This document shows positions 31,751 to 45,700 of a DNA stretch of 64,000 nucleotides, in pieces. The stretch's first letter is position 1. The number at the start of each line of letters is the position of its first letter. The stretch lies in NCBI GenBank assembly GCA_907163375.1, contig CAJQUW010001660.1, positions 186,001 through 250,000 of the forward strand, read 5' to 3'. The translations under genes were made by a program, and so were the position numbers. This stretch comes from Prostheceraeus crozeri (taxonomy: Eukaryota > Platyhelminthes > Polycladida > Euryleptidae). Below the pieces are notes generated by a model. It searched no databases. It was given only the letters and a program-made list of their open reading frames with translations, and was not told where the DNA came from.

Positions 31751-34700
31751 AATTAATACATAAGGGGGAAGCAACCATGAGATAACATTGGGAGCATCGA
31801 AGCATCCGTAAAAGTCGAACTCCTCAAGATATTTGAGATTATTTTCGAGAATTCTGGTACTTTCTGAAGAAAACGTTCAGGCATTCGAGCATTTTCTGAA
31901 GAAAGGTGTAGGCATTCTGGCATTTTCTGGAGAAAAAGTTCAGACATTCTGTAACATTCTGAAGAAAAAGTTCAGACACTCTGGCACTTTCTGAAGAAAA
32001 CTTTCAGGCATTTGAGCATTTTCTGAAGAAAGGTGTAGGCATTCTGGCACTTTCTGGAGAAGAAGTTCGGCCATTCTGGCACTATCCAAAGAAAAAGTTC
32101 AGACATTCTGGCACTTTCTGAAGAAAAAGTTCAGACATTCTGGCACTTTCTGAAGAAAACGTTCAGACATTCTGGCACTTTCTGAAGAAAACGTTCAGAC
32201 ATTCTGGCACTTTCTAAAGAAAACGTTCAGGCATTCTGGCACTTTCTGAAGAAAACGTTCAGACATTCTGGCACTTTCTGAAGAAAAAGTTCAGACATTC
32301 TGGCACTTTCTGAAGAAAACGTTCAGACATTCTGGAACTTTCTGAAGAAAAAGTTCAGACATTCTGGCACTTTCTGAAGAAAACGTTCAGGCATTCTGGC
32401 ACTATCCAAAGAAAAAGTTCAGACATTCTGGCACTTTCTGGAGAAAAAGTTCGGGCATTCTGGCACTTTCTGAAGAAAAAGTTCAGACATTCTGGCAGTT
32501 TCTGAAGAAAAAGTTCAGACACTCTGGCAGTTTCTGAAGAAAAAGTTCAGACATTCTGGCATTTTCTGGAGAAAAAGTTCAGACATTCTGGCAGTTTCTG
32601 AAGAAAAAGTTCAGACACTCTGGCAGTTTCTGAAGAAAAAGTTCAGACATTCTGGCATTTTCTGGAGAAAAAGTTCAGACATTCTGGCAGTTTCTGAAGA
32701 AAAAGTTCAGACATTCTGGCAGTTTCTGAAGAAAACGTTCAGACACTCTGGCACTTTCTGAAGAAAAAGTTCAGACATTCTGGAACTTTATGAAGAAAAA
32801 GTTCAGACACTCTGGAACTTTCTGAAGAAAACGTTCAGGCATTCGAGCATTTTCTGAAGAAAACGTTCAGACATTCTGGCACTTTCTGAAGAAAAAGTTC
32901 AGGAATTCTGGAACTTTCTGAAGAAAAAGTTCAGACATTCTGGCACTTTCTGAAGAAAAAGTTCAGGAATTCTGGAACTTTCTGAAGAAAACGTTCAGGC
33001 ATTCTGGCACTTTCTGAAGAAAAAGTTCAGGAATTCTGGAACTTTCTGAAGAAAGGTGTAGGCATTCTGGCATTTTCTGGAGAAAAAGTTCAGACATTCT
33101 GGCAGTTTCTGAAGAAAAAGTTCAGACACTCTGGCAGTTTCTGAAGAAAAAGTTCAGACATTCTGGCAGTTTCTGAAGAAAACGTTCAGACACTCTGGCA
33201 CTTTCTGAAGAAAAAGTTCAGACATTCTGGCACTTTCTGAAGAAAACGTTCAGACACTGTGGCACTTTCCGAAGAATAAGTTCAGACACTCTGGAACTTT
33301 CTGAAGAAAACGTTCAGGCATTCGAGCATTTTCTGAAGAAAAAGTTCAGGCATTCTGAAACTTTCTGAAGAAAAAGTTCAGACATTCTGGAACTTTCTGA
33401 AGAAAACGTTCAGACACACTGGCAGTTTCTGAAGAAAAAGTTCAGGAATTCTGGAACTTTCTGAAGAAAACGTTCAGACATTCTGGCAGTTTCTGAAGAA
33501 AAAGTTCAGGAATTCTGGAACTTTCTGAAGAAAAAGTTCCGACATTCTGGAACTTTCTGAAGAAAAAGTTCAGACATTCTGGCACTTTCTGAAGAAAACG
33601 TTCAGACATTCTGGCACTTTCTGAAGAAAAAGTTCAGGAATTCTGGAACTTTCTGAAGAAAAAGTTCAGGAATTCTGGAACTTTCTGAAGAAAAAGTTCA
33701 GGAATTCTGGAACTTTCTGAAGAAAAAGTTCAGACATTCTGGAACTTTCTGGAGAAAAAGTTCGGGCATTCTGGCACTATCCAAAGAAAAAGTTCAGACA
33801 TTCTGGCACTTTCTGAAGAAAAAGTTCAGGCATTCTGGCACTTTCTGAAGAAAACGTTCAGGCATTCTGGCACTTTCTGAAGAAAAAGTTCAGACATTCA
33901 GGCACTTTCTGAAGAAAAAGTTCAGGCATTCTGGCACTTTCTGAAGAAAAAGTTCAGGCATTCTGGCACTTTCTGAAGAAAACGTTCAGGAATTCTGGAA
34001 CTTTCTGAAGAAAAAGTTCAGGCATTCTGGCACTTTCTGAAGAAAACGTTCAGGCATTCGAGCATTTTCTGAAGAAAGGTGTAGGCATTCTGGCATTTTC
34101 TGGAGAAAAAGTTCAGACACTCTGGCAGTTTCTGAAGAAAAAGTTCAGACATTCTGGCATTTTCTGGAGAAAAAGTTCAGACATTCTGGCAGTTTCTGAA
34201 GAAAACGTTCAGGCATTCTGGCACTTTCTGAAGAAAAAGTTCAGACATTCTGGCAGTTTCTGAAGAAAACGTTCAGACACTCTGGCACTTTCTGAAGAAA
34301 AAGTTCAGACATTCTGGCAATTTCTAACGAAAACGTTCAGACACTGTGGCACTTTCCGAAGAAAAAGTTCAGACACTCTGGAACTTTCTGAAGAAAACGT
34401 TCAGGCATTCGAGCATTTTCTGAAGAAAACGTTCAGACATTCTGGCAGTTTCTGAAGAAAAAGTTCAGGAATTCTGGAACTTTCTGAAGAAAAAGTTCCG
34501 ACATTCTGGAACTTTCTGAAGAAAAAGTTCAGACATTCTGGAACTTTCTGAAGAAAAAGTTCAGACATTCTGGCAGTTTCTGAAGAAAACGTTCAGACAT
34601 TCTGGCACTTTCTGAAGAAAACGTTCAGACATTCTGGCACTTTCTGGAGAAAAAGTTCGGGCATTCTGGCACTATCCAAAGAAAAAGTTCAGACATTCTG

Positions 34701-37201
34701 GCACTTTCTGAAGAAAAAGTTCAGGCATTCTGGCACTTTCCAAAGAAAACGTTCAGGCATTCTGGCACTTTCTGAAGAAAACGTTCAGACATTCTGGCAG
34801 TTTCTGAAGAAAACGTTCAGGCATTCTGGCAGTTTCTGAAGAAAACGTTCAGGCATTCTGGCACTTTCTGAAGAAAACGTTCCGACATTCTGGCACTTTC
34901 TGGAGAAAAAGTTCGGGCATTCTGGCACTATCCAAAGAAAAAGTTCAGACATTCTGGCACTTTCTGAAGAAAAAGTTCAGGCATTCTGGCACTTTCCGAA
35001 GAAAACGTTCAGGCATTCTGGCACTTTCTGAAGAAAAAGTTCAGACATTCAGGCACTTTCTGAAGAAAAAGTGTAGGCATTCTGGCACTTTCTGAAGAAA
35101 AAGTTCAGGAATTCTGGAACTTTCTGAAGAAAAAGTTCCGACATTCTGGCAGTTTCTGAAGAAAAAGTTCAGACATTCTGGCAGTTTCTGAAGAAAACGT
35201 TCCGACATTCTGGCACTTTCTGGAGAAAAAGTTCGGGCATTCTGGCACTATCCAAAGAAAAAGTTCAGACATTCTGGCACTTTCTGGAGAAAAAGTTCAG
35301 ACATTCTGGCAGTTTCTGAAGAAAAAGTTCAGACACTCTGGCAGTTTCTGAAGAAAAAGTTCAGACATTCTGGCATTTTCTGGAGAAAAAGTTCAGACAT
35401 TCTGGCAGTTTCTGAAGAAAACGTTCAGGCATTCTGGCACTTTCTGAAGAAAAAGTTCAGACATTCTGGCAGTTTCTGAAGAAAACGTTCAGACACTCTG
35501 GCACTTTCTGAAGAAAAAGTTCAGACATTCTGGCACTTTCTAAAGAAAACGTTCAGACACTGTGGCACATTCCGAAGAAAAAGTTCAGACACTCTGGAAC
35601 TTTCTGAAGAAAACGTTCAGGCATTCGAGCATTTTCTGAAGAAAACGTTCAGGCATTCGAGCATTTTCTGAAGAAAAAGTTCAGGCATTCTGGAACTTTC
35701 TGAAGAAAAAGTTCAGACATTCTGGAACTTTCTGAAGAAAACGTTCAGACATTCTGGCAGTTTCTGAAGAAAAAGTTCAGGAATTCTGGAACTTTCTGAA
35801 GAAAACGTTCAGACATTCTGGAACTTTCTGAAGAAAACGTTCAGACATTCTGGCAGTTTCTGAAGAAAAAGTTCAGGAATTCTGGAACTTTCTGAAGAAA
35901 AAGTTCCGACATTCTGGAACTTTCTGAAGAAAAAGTTCAGACATTCTGGCACTTTCTGAAGAAAACGTTCAGACATTCTGGCACTTTCTGAAGAAAAAGT
36001 TCAGGAATTCTGGAACTTTCTGAAGAAAAAGTTCAGGAATTCTGGAACTTTCTGAAGAAAAAGTTCAGGAATTCTGGAACTTTCTGAAGAAAAAGTTCAG
36101 ACATTCTGGAACTTTCTGAAGAAAACGTTCAGACATTCTGGCACTTTCTGAAGAAAACGTTCAGACATTCTGGCACTTTCTGAAGAAAACGTTCAGGCAT
36201 TCTGGCACTTTCTGAAGAAAAAGTTCAGACATTCTGGCAGTTTCTGAAGAAAACGTTCAGGCATTCTGGCACTTTCTGAAGAAAAAGTTCAGACATTCTG
36301 GCACTTTCTGAAGAAAAAGTTCAGGAATTCTGGAACTTTCTGAAGAAAAAGTTCAGGCATTCTGGCACTTTCTGAAGAAAAAGTTCAGGAATTCTGGAAC
36401 TTTCTGAAGAAAAAGTTCAGGCATTCTGGCACTTTCTGAAGAAAACGTTCAGGCATTCGAGCATTTTCTGAAGAAAGGTGTAGGCATTCTGGCATTTTCT
36501 GGAGAAAAAGTTCAGACATTCTGGCAGTTTCTGAAGAAAAAGTTCAGGAATTCTGGAACTTTCTGAAGAAAAAGTTCAGACATTCTGGCACTTTCTGAAG
36601 AAAACGTTCAGACATTCTGGCAGTTTCTGAAGAAAAAGTTCAGGAATTCTGGAACTTTCTGAAGAAAACGTTCAGGCATTCTGGCACTTTCTGAAGAAAA
36701 CGTTCAGGCATTCTGGAACTTTCTGAAAAAAAAGTTCAGACATTCTGGCAGTTTCTGAAGAAAAAGTTCAGACATTCTGGCAGTTTCTGAAGAAAAAGTT
36801 CAGGAATTCTGGAACTTTCTGAAGAAAAAGTTCAGACATTCTGGAACTTTCTGAAGAAAAAGTTCAGACATTCTGGCAGTTTCTGAAGAAAAAGTTCAGG
36901 AATTCTGGAACTTTCTGAAGAAAAAGTTCCGACATTCTGGAACTTTCTGAAGAAAAAGTTCAGACATTCTGGAACTTTCTGAAGAAAAAGTTCAGACATT
37001 CTGGCACTTTCTGAAGAAAACGTTCAGACATTCTGGCACTTTCTGAAGAAAACGTTCAGACATTCTGGCACTTTCTGAAGAAAACGTTCAGACATTCTGG
37101 AACTTTCTGAAGAAAACGTTCAGACATTCTGGAACTTTCTGAAGAAAAAGTTCAGACACTCTGGCAGTTTCTGAAGAAAAAGTTCAGACATTCTGGAAGT
37201 T

Positions 37202-39755
37202 TCTGAACAAAACGTTCAGGCATTCTGGCATTTTCTGGAGAAAAAGTTCAGACATTCTGGCACTTTCTGAAGAAAACGTTCAGACATTCTGGCAGTTTCT
37301 GAAGAAAAAGTTCAGACATTCTGGCACTTTCTGAAGAAAACGTTCAGGCATTCGAGCATTTTCTGAAGAAAAAGTTCAGGAATTCTGGAACTTTCTGAAG
37401 AAAAAGTTCCGACATTCTGGAACTTTCTGAAGAAAAAGTTCAGACATTCTGGAACTTTCTGAAGAAAAAGTTCAGACATTCTGGCAGTTTCTGAAGAAAA
37501 CGTTCAGACATTCTGGCACTTTCTGAAGAAAAAGTTCAGACATTCTGCCAGTTTCTGAAGAAAACGTTCAGACATTCTGGCACTTTCTGAAGAAAACGTT
37601 CAGACATTCTGGCACTTTCTGAAGAAAACGTTCAGACATTCTGGAACTTTCTGAAGAAAACGTTCAGGCATTCTGGAACTTCCTGAAGAAAACGTTCAGA
37701 CATTCTGGAACTTTCTGAAGAAAACGTTCAGGCATTCTGGCAGTTTCTGAAGAAAAAGTTCAGGAATTCTGGAACTTTCTGAAGAAAAAGTTCAGACATT
37801 CTGGAACTTTCTGAAGAAAAAGTTCAGGCATTCTGGCAGTTTCTGAAGAAAAAGTTCAGACATTCTCGCACTTTCTGAAGAAAACGTTCAGACATTCTGG
37901 CACTTTCTGAAGAAAACGTTCAGACATTCTGGAACTTTCTGAAGAAAGGTGTAGGCATTCTGGAACTTTCTGAAGAAAACGTTCAGACACTCTGGCAGTT
38001 TCTGAAGAAAACGTTCAGACACTCTGGCACTTTCTGAAGAAAAAGTTCAGACATTCTGGAACTTTCTGAAGAAAACGTTCAGACATTCTGGCAGTTTCTA
38101 TAGAAAAAGTTCAGGAATTCTGGAACTTTCTGAAGAAAAAGTTCCGACATTCTGGCACTTTCTGAAGAAAAAGTTCAGGAATTCTTGAACTTTCTGAAGA
38201 AAAAGTTCAGGAATTCTGGAACTTTCTGAAGAAAAAGTTCAGACATTCTGGCACTTTCTGAAGAAAACGTTCAGACATTCTGGCACTTTCTGAAGAAAAC
38301 GTTCAGACATTCTGGAACTTTCTGAAGAAAACGTTCAGGCATTCTGGAACTTTCTGAAGAAAACGTTCAGACATTCTGGAACTTTCTGAAGAAAACGTTC
38401 AGGCATTCTGGCAGTTTCTGAAGAAAAAGTTCAGGAATTCTGGAACTTTCTGAAGAAAAAGTTCAGACATTCTGGCAGTTTCTGAACAAAACGTTCAGGC
38501 ATTCTGGCATTTTCTGGAGAAAAAGTTCAGACATTCTGGCACTTTCTGAAGAAAACGTTCAGACATTCTGGCAGTTTCTGAAGAAAAAGTTCAGACATTC
38601 TGGCACTTTCTGAAGAAAACGTTCAGGCATTCGAGCATTTTCTGAAGAAAAAGTTCAGGAATTCTGGAACTTTCTGAAGAAAAAGTTCCGACATTCTGGA
38701 ACTTTCTGAAGAAAAAGTTCAGACATTCTGGAACTTTCTGAAGAAAAAGTTCAGACATTCTGGCAGTTTCTGAAGAAAACGTTCAGACATTCTGGCACTT
38801 TCTGAAGAAAAAGTTCAGACATTCTGCCAGTTTCTGAAGAAAACGTTCAGACATTCTGGCACTTTCTGAAGAAAACGTTCAGACATTCTGGCACTTTCTG
38901 AAGAAAACGTTCAGACATTCTGGAACTTTCTGAAGAAAACGTTCAGGCATTCTGGAACTTCCTGAAGAAAACGTTCAGACATTCTGGAACTTTCTGAAGA
39001 AAACGTTCAGGCATTCTGGCAGTTTCTGAAGAAAAAGTTCAGGAATTCTGGAACTTTCTGAAGAAAAAGTTCAGACATTCTGGAACTTTCTGAAGAAAAA
39101 GTTCAGGCATTCTGGCAGTTTCTGAAGAAAAAGTTCAGACATTCTCGCACTTTCTGAAGAAAACGTTCAGACATTCTGGCACTTTCTGAAGAAAACGTTC
39201 AGACATTCTGGAACTTTCTGAAGAAAGGTGTAGGCATTCTGGAACTTTCTGAAGAAAACGTTCAGACACTCTGGCAGTTTCTGAAGAAAACGTTCAGACA
39301 CTCTGGCACTTTCTGAAGAAAAAGTTCAGACATTCTGGAACTTTCTGAAGAAAACGTTCAGACATTCTGGCAGTTTCTATAGAAAAAGTTCAGGAATTCT
39401 GGAACTTTCTGAAGAAAAAGTTCCGACATTCTGGCACTTTCTGAAGAAAAAGTTCAGGAATTCTTGAACTTTCTGAAGAAAAAGTTCAGGAATTCTGGAA
39501 CTTTCTGAAGAAAAAGTTCAGACATTCTGGCACTTTCTGAAGAAAACGTTCAGACATTCTGGCACTTTCTGAAGAAAACGTTCAGACATTCTGGAACTTT
39601 CTGAAGAAAACGTTCAGGCATTCTGGAACTTTCTGAAGAAAACGTTCAGACATTCTGGAACTTTCTGAAGAAAACGTTCAGGCATTCTGGCAGTTTCTGA
39701 AGAAAAAGTTCAGGAATTCTGGAACTTTCTGAAGAAAAAGTTCAGACATTCTGGA
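37202..39755. repeat. Higher-order duplication inside the satellite: two 1,279-bp blocks
   Basis: Rare variants recur exactly 1,279 bp apart: TCTGAACAAA at 37202 and 38481, ATTCTGCCAG at 37542 and 38821, CCTGAAGAAA after AACTT at 37682 and 38961, GCAGTTTCTA at 38091 and 39370. 1,279 = 39 x 32 + 31, the one 31-bp unit being the GGTGTAG form. The blocks look nearly identical by eye. A third, partial copy (about 600 bp on) follows, with GCAGTTTCTA at 39977. Confidence 0.85.
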
Positions 39756-42700
39756 ACTTTCTGAAGAAAAAATTCAGGCATTCTGGCAGTTTCTGAAGAA
39801 AAAGTTCAGACATTCTGGAACTTTCTGAAGAAAGGTGTAGGCATTCTGGAACTTTCTGAAGAAAACGTTCAGACACTCTGGCAGTTTCTGAAGAAAACGT
39901 TCAGACACTCTGGCACTTTCTGAAGAAAAAGTTCAGACATTCTGGAACTTTCTGAAGAAAACGTTCAGACATTCTGGCAGTTTCTATAGAAAAAGTTCAG
40001 GAATTCTGGAACTTTCTGAAGAAAAAGTTCCGACATTCTGGAACTTTCTGAAGAAAAAGTTCAGACATTCTGGCAGTTTCTGAAGAAAAAGTTCAGACAT
40101 TCTGGCACTTTCTGAAGAAAAAGTTCAGACATTCTGGCACTTTCTGAAGAAAACGTTCAGACATTCTGGAACTTTCAAAAGAAAACGTTCAGACATTCTG
40201 GCAGTTTCTGAAGAAAACGTTCAGGCATTCTGGAACTTTCAAAAGAAAACGTTCAGACATTCTGGCAGTTTCTGAAGAAAAAGTTCAGGAATTCTGGAAC
40301 TTTCTGAAGAAAAAGTTCAGGAATTCTGGAACTTTCTGAAGAAAAAGTTCCGACATTCTGGAACTTTCTGAAGAAAAAGTTCAGACATTCTGGCAGTTTC
40401 TGAAGAAAGAGTTCAGACATTCTGGCAGTTTCTGAAGAAAAAGTTCCGACATTCTGGAACTTTCAAAAGAAAACGTTCAGACATTCTGGCAGTTTCTGAA
40501 GAAAAAGTTCAGGAATTCTGGAACTTTCTGAAGAAAAAGTTCAGGAATTCTGGAACTTTCTGAAGAAAACGTTCAGACATTCTGGCAGTTTCTGAAGAAA
40601 AAGTTCAGGAATTCTGGAACTTTCTGAAGAAAACGTTCAGACATTCTGGCACTTTCTGAAGAAAACGTTCAGGCATTCTGGAACTTTCTGAAGAAAACGT
40701 TCAGATATTCTGGAACTTTCTGAAGAAAAAGTTCAGGCATTCTGGCAGTTTCTGAAGAAAAAGTTCAGGAATTCTGGAACTTTGTGAAGAGAAAGTTCAG
40801 ACATTCTGGAACTTTCTGAAGAAAAAGTTCAGACATTCTGGAACTTTCTGAAGAAAAAGTTCAGGAATTCTGGAACTTTCTGAAGAAAAAGTTCAGGCAT
40901 TCTGGCACTTTCCAAAGAAAAAGTTCAGACATTCTGGAATTTTCTGAAGAAAACGTTCAGACATTCTGGAACTTTCTGAAGAAAACGTTCAGGCATTCTG
41001 GCACTTTCTGAAGAAAACGTTCAGGCATTCTGGCATTTTCTGAAGAAAACGTTCAGGCATTCTGGCAGTTTCTGAAGAAAAAGTTCAGACATTCTGGCAG
41101 TTTCTGAAGAAAACGTTCAGACATTCTGGCACTATCTGAAGAAAACGTTCAGACATTCTGGAACTTTCTGAAGAAAACGTTCAGGCATTCTGGCAGTTTC
41201 TGAAGAAAAAGTTCAGGAATTCTGGAACTTTCTGAAGAAAAGGTTCAGACACTCTGGCAGTTTCTGAAGAGAACGTTCAGGAATTCTGGAACTTTCTGAA
41301 GAAAAAGTTCAGACATTCTGGCAGTTTCTGAAGAAAAAGTTCAGACATTCTGGCAGTTTCTGAAGAAAAACTTCCGACATTCTGGAACTTTCTGTAGAAA
41401 AAGTTCAGACATTCTGGAACTTTCTGAAGAAAACGTTCAGACATTCTGGCACTTTCTGAAGAAAACGTTCAGACATTCTGGAACTTTCTGAAGAAAAAGT
41501 TCAGACATTCTGGCAGTTTCTGAAGAAAAAGTTCAGGCATTCTGGCACTTTCTGAAGAAAAAGTTCAGGAATTCTGGAACTTTCTGAAGAAAAAGTTCAG
41601 GAATTCTGGAACTTTCTGAAGAAAACGTTCCGACATTCTGGCACTTTCTGAAGAAAACGTTCAGACATTCTGGAACTTTCTGAAGAAAACGTTCAGATAT
41701 TCTGGAACTTTCTGAAGAAAACGTTCAGATATTCTGGAACTTTCTGAAGAAAAAGTTCAGGAATTCTGGCAGTTTCTGAAGAAAAAGTTCAGGAATTCTG
41801 GAACTTTCTGAAGAAAACGTTCAGACATTCTGGAACTTTCTGAAGAAAAAGTTCAGGCATTCTGGAACTTTCTGAAGAAAACGTTCAGACATTCTGGAAC
41901 TTTCTGAAGAAAACGTTCAGACATTCTGGAACTTTCTGAAGAAAAAGTTCAGACATTCTGGCAGTTTATGAAGAAAAAGTTCAGGAATTCTGGAATTTTC
42001 TGAAGAAAACGTTCAGGCATTCTGGCACTTTCTGAAGAAAACGTTCAGGCATTCTGGCACTTTCTGAAGAAAACGTTCAGGCATTCTGGCAGTTTCTGAA
42101 GAAAAAGTTCAGGAATTCTGGAACTTTCTGAAGAAAAAGTTCAGACATTCTGGAACTTTCTGAAGAAAAAGTTCAGGCATTCTGGCAGTTTCTGAAGAAA
42201 AAGTTCAGACATTCTCGCACTTTCTGAAGAAAACGTTCAGACATTCTGGCACTTTCTGAAGAAAACGTTCAGACATTCTGGAACTTTCTGAAGAAAGGTG
42301 TAGGCATTCTGGAACTTTATGAAGAAAAAGTTCCGACATTCTGGAACTTTCTGTAGAAAAAGTTCAGACATTCTGGAACTTTCTGAAGAAAACATTCAGA
42401 CATTCTGGAACTTTCTGAAGAAAAAGTTCAGACATTCTGGCAGTTTCTGAAGAGAAAGTTCAGGAATTCTGGAACTTTCTGAAGAAAAAGTTCAGACATT
42501 CTGGCACTTTCTGAAGAAAAAGTTCAGACTTTCTGGCACTTTCTGAAGAAAAAGTTCAGACATTCTGGAACTTTCTGAAGAAAAAGTTCAGACATTCTGG
42601 CAGTTTCTGAAGAAAAAGTTCAGACATTCTGGAACTTTCTGAAGAAAAAGTTCAGGAATTCTGGAACTTTCTGAAGAAAAAGTTCAGGAATTCTGGAACT

Positions 42701-45700
42701 TTCTGAAGAAAAAGTTCCGACATTCTGGCACTTTCTGAAGAAAACGTTCAGACATTCTGGCACTTTCTGAAGAAAACGTTCAGGCATTCTGGAACTTTCT
42801 GAAGAAAACGTTCAGATATTCTGGAACTTTCTGAAGAAAAAGTTCAGGCATTCTGGCAGTTTCTGAAGAAAAAGTTCAGGAATTCTGGAACTTTCTGAAG
42901 AGAAAGTTCAGACATTCTGGAACTTTCTGAAGAAAACGTTCAGACACTGTGGCACTTTCCGAAGAATAAGTTCAGACTTTCTGGAACTTTCTGAAGAAAA
43001 CGTTCAGGCATTCGAGCATTTTCTGAAGAAAAAGTTCAGACACTCTGGCAGTTTATGAAGAAAAAGTTCAGACACTCTGGCAGTTTCTGAAGAAAAAGTT
43101 CAGACATTCTGGCACTTTCTGAAGAAAAAGTTCAGGCATTCTGGCACTTTCTGAAGAAAAAGTTCAGGAATTCTGGAACTTTCTGAAGATAAAGTTCAGG
43201 CATTCTGGCACTTTCTGAACAAAACGTTCAGGCATTCGAGCATTTTCTGAAGAAAACGTTCAGACATTCTGGCACTTTCTGAAGAAAACGTTCAGACATT
43301 CTGGAACTTTCTGAAGAAAACGTTCAGACATTCTGGAACTTTCTGAAGAAAACGTTCAGACATTCTGGAACTTTCTGAAGAAAACGTTCAGACATTCTGG
43401 CAGTTTCTATAGAAAAAGTTCAGGAATTCTGGCAGTTTCTGAAGAAAAAGTTCAGGAATTCTGGAACTTTCTGAAGAAAAAGTTCAGACATTCTGGCACT
43501 TTCTGAAGAAAACGTTCAGACATTCTGGCAGTTTCTGAAGAAAAAGTTCAGGAATTCTGGAACTTTCTGAAGAAAACGTTCAGGCATTCTGGCACTTTCT
43601 GAAGAAAACGTTCAGGCATTCTGGAACTTTCTGAAGAAAAAGTTCAGACATTCTGGCAGTTTCTGAAGAAAAAGTTCAGACATTCTGGCAGTTTCTGAAG
43701 AAAAAGTTCAGGAATTCTGGAACTTTCTGAAGAAAAAGTTCCGACATTCTGGAACTTTCTGAAGAAAAAGTTCAGACATTCTGGAACTTTCTGAAGAAAA
43801 AGTTCAGACATTCTGGCAGTTTCTGAAGAAAACGTTCAGACATTCTGGCACTTTCTGAAGAAAAAGTTCAGACATTCTGGCACTTTCTGAAGAAAACGTT
43901 CAGACATTCTGGCACTTTCTGAAGAAAACGTTCAGGCATTCTGGAACTTTCTGAAGAAAACGTTCAGACATTCTGGAACTTTCTGAAGAAAACGTTCAGG
44001 CATTCTGGCAGTTTCTGAAGAAAAAGTTCAGGAATTCTGGAACTTTCTAAAGAAAAAGTTCAGGCATTCTGGCAGTTTCTGAAGAAAAAGTTCAGACATT
44101 CTCGCACTTTCTGAAGAAAACGTTCAGACATTCTGGCACTTTCTGAAGAAAACGTTCAGACATTCTGGAACTTTCTGAAGAAAACGTTCAGACACTCTGG
44201 CAGTTTCTGAAGAGAAAGTTCAGGAATTCTGGAACTTTCTGAAGAAAAAGTTCAGACATTCTGGCAGTTTCTGAAGAAAAAGTTCAGACATTCTGGCAGT
44301 TTATGAAGAAAGGTGTAGGCATTCTGGAACTTTATGAAGAAAAAGTTCCGACATTCTGGAACTTTCTGTAGAAAAAGTTCAGACATTCTGGAACTTTCTG
44401 AAGAAAACGTTCAGACATTCTGGAACTTTCTGAAGAAAAAGTTCAGACATTCTGGCAGTTTCTGAAGAAAAAGTTCAGGAATTCTGGAACTTTCTGAAGA
44501 AAAAGTTCAGACATTCTGGCACTTTCTGAAGAAAAAGTTCAGACATTCTGGCACTTTCTGAAGAAAACGTTCAGACATTCTGGAACTTTCTGAAGAAAAA
44601 GTTCAGACATTCTGGCAGTTTCTGAAGAAAAAGTTCAGACATTCTGGAACTTTCTGAAGAAAAAGTTCAGGAATTCTGGAACTTTCTGAAGAAAAAGTTC
44701 AGGAATTCTGGAACTTTCTGAAGAAAAAGTTCCGACATTCTGGCACTTTCTGAAGAAAACGTTCAGATATTCTGGAACTTTCTGAAGAAAAAGTTCAGGC
44801 ATTCTGGAACTTTCTGAAGAAAACGTTCAGGCATTCGAGCATTTTCTGAAGAAAAAGTTCAGACACTCAGGCAGTTTATGAAGAAAAAGTTCAGACACTC
44901 TGGCAGTTTCTGAAGAAAAAGTTCAGACATTCTGGCACTTTCTGAAGAAAAAGTTCAGGAATTCTGGAACTTTCTGAAGAAAAAGTTCAGGCATTCTGGA
45001 ACTTTCTGAAGATAAAGTTCAGGCATTCTGGCACTTTCTGAACAAAACGTTCAGGCATTCTGGCATTTTCTGAAGAAAAAGTTCAGACATTCTGGAACTT
45101 TCTGAAGAAAAAGTTCAGACATTCTGGCAGTTTCTGAAGAAAAAGTTCAGACATTCTGGAACTTTCTGAAGAAAAAGTTCAGACATTCTGGCAGTTTCTG
45201 AAGAAAACGTTCAGACATTCTGGCACTTTCTGAAGAAAAAGTTCAGACATTCTGGCACTTTCTGAAGAAAAAGTTCAGGAATTCTTGAAATTTCTGAAGA
45301 AAAACTTCAGGAATTCTGGAACTTTCTGAAGAAAAAGTTCAGACATTCTGGCACTTTCTGAAGAAAACGTTCAGACATTCTGGCACTTTCTGAAGAAAAC
45401 GTTCAGACATTCTGGAACTTTCTGAAGAAAACGTTCAGGCATTCTGGAACTTTCTGAAGAAAACGTTCAGACATTCTGGAACTTTCTGAAGAAAACGTTC
45501 AGGCATTCTGGCAGTTTCTGAAGAAAAAGTTCAGGAATTCTGGAACTTTCTGAAGAAAAAGTTCAGACATTCTGGAACTTTCTGAAGAAAAAGTTCAGGC
45601 ATTCTGGCAGTTTCTGAAGAAAAAGTTCAGACATTCTCGCACTTTCTGAAGAAAACGTTCAGACATTCTGGCACTTTCTGAAGAAAACGTTCAGACATTC

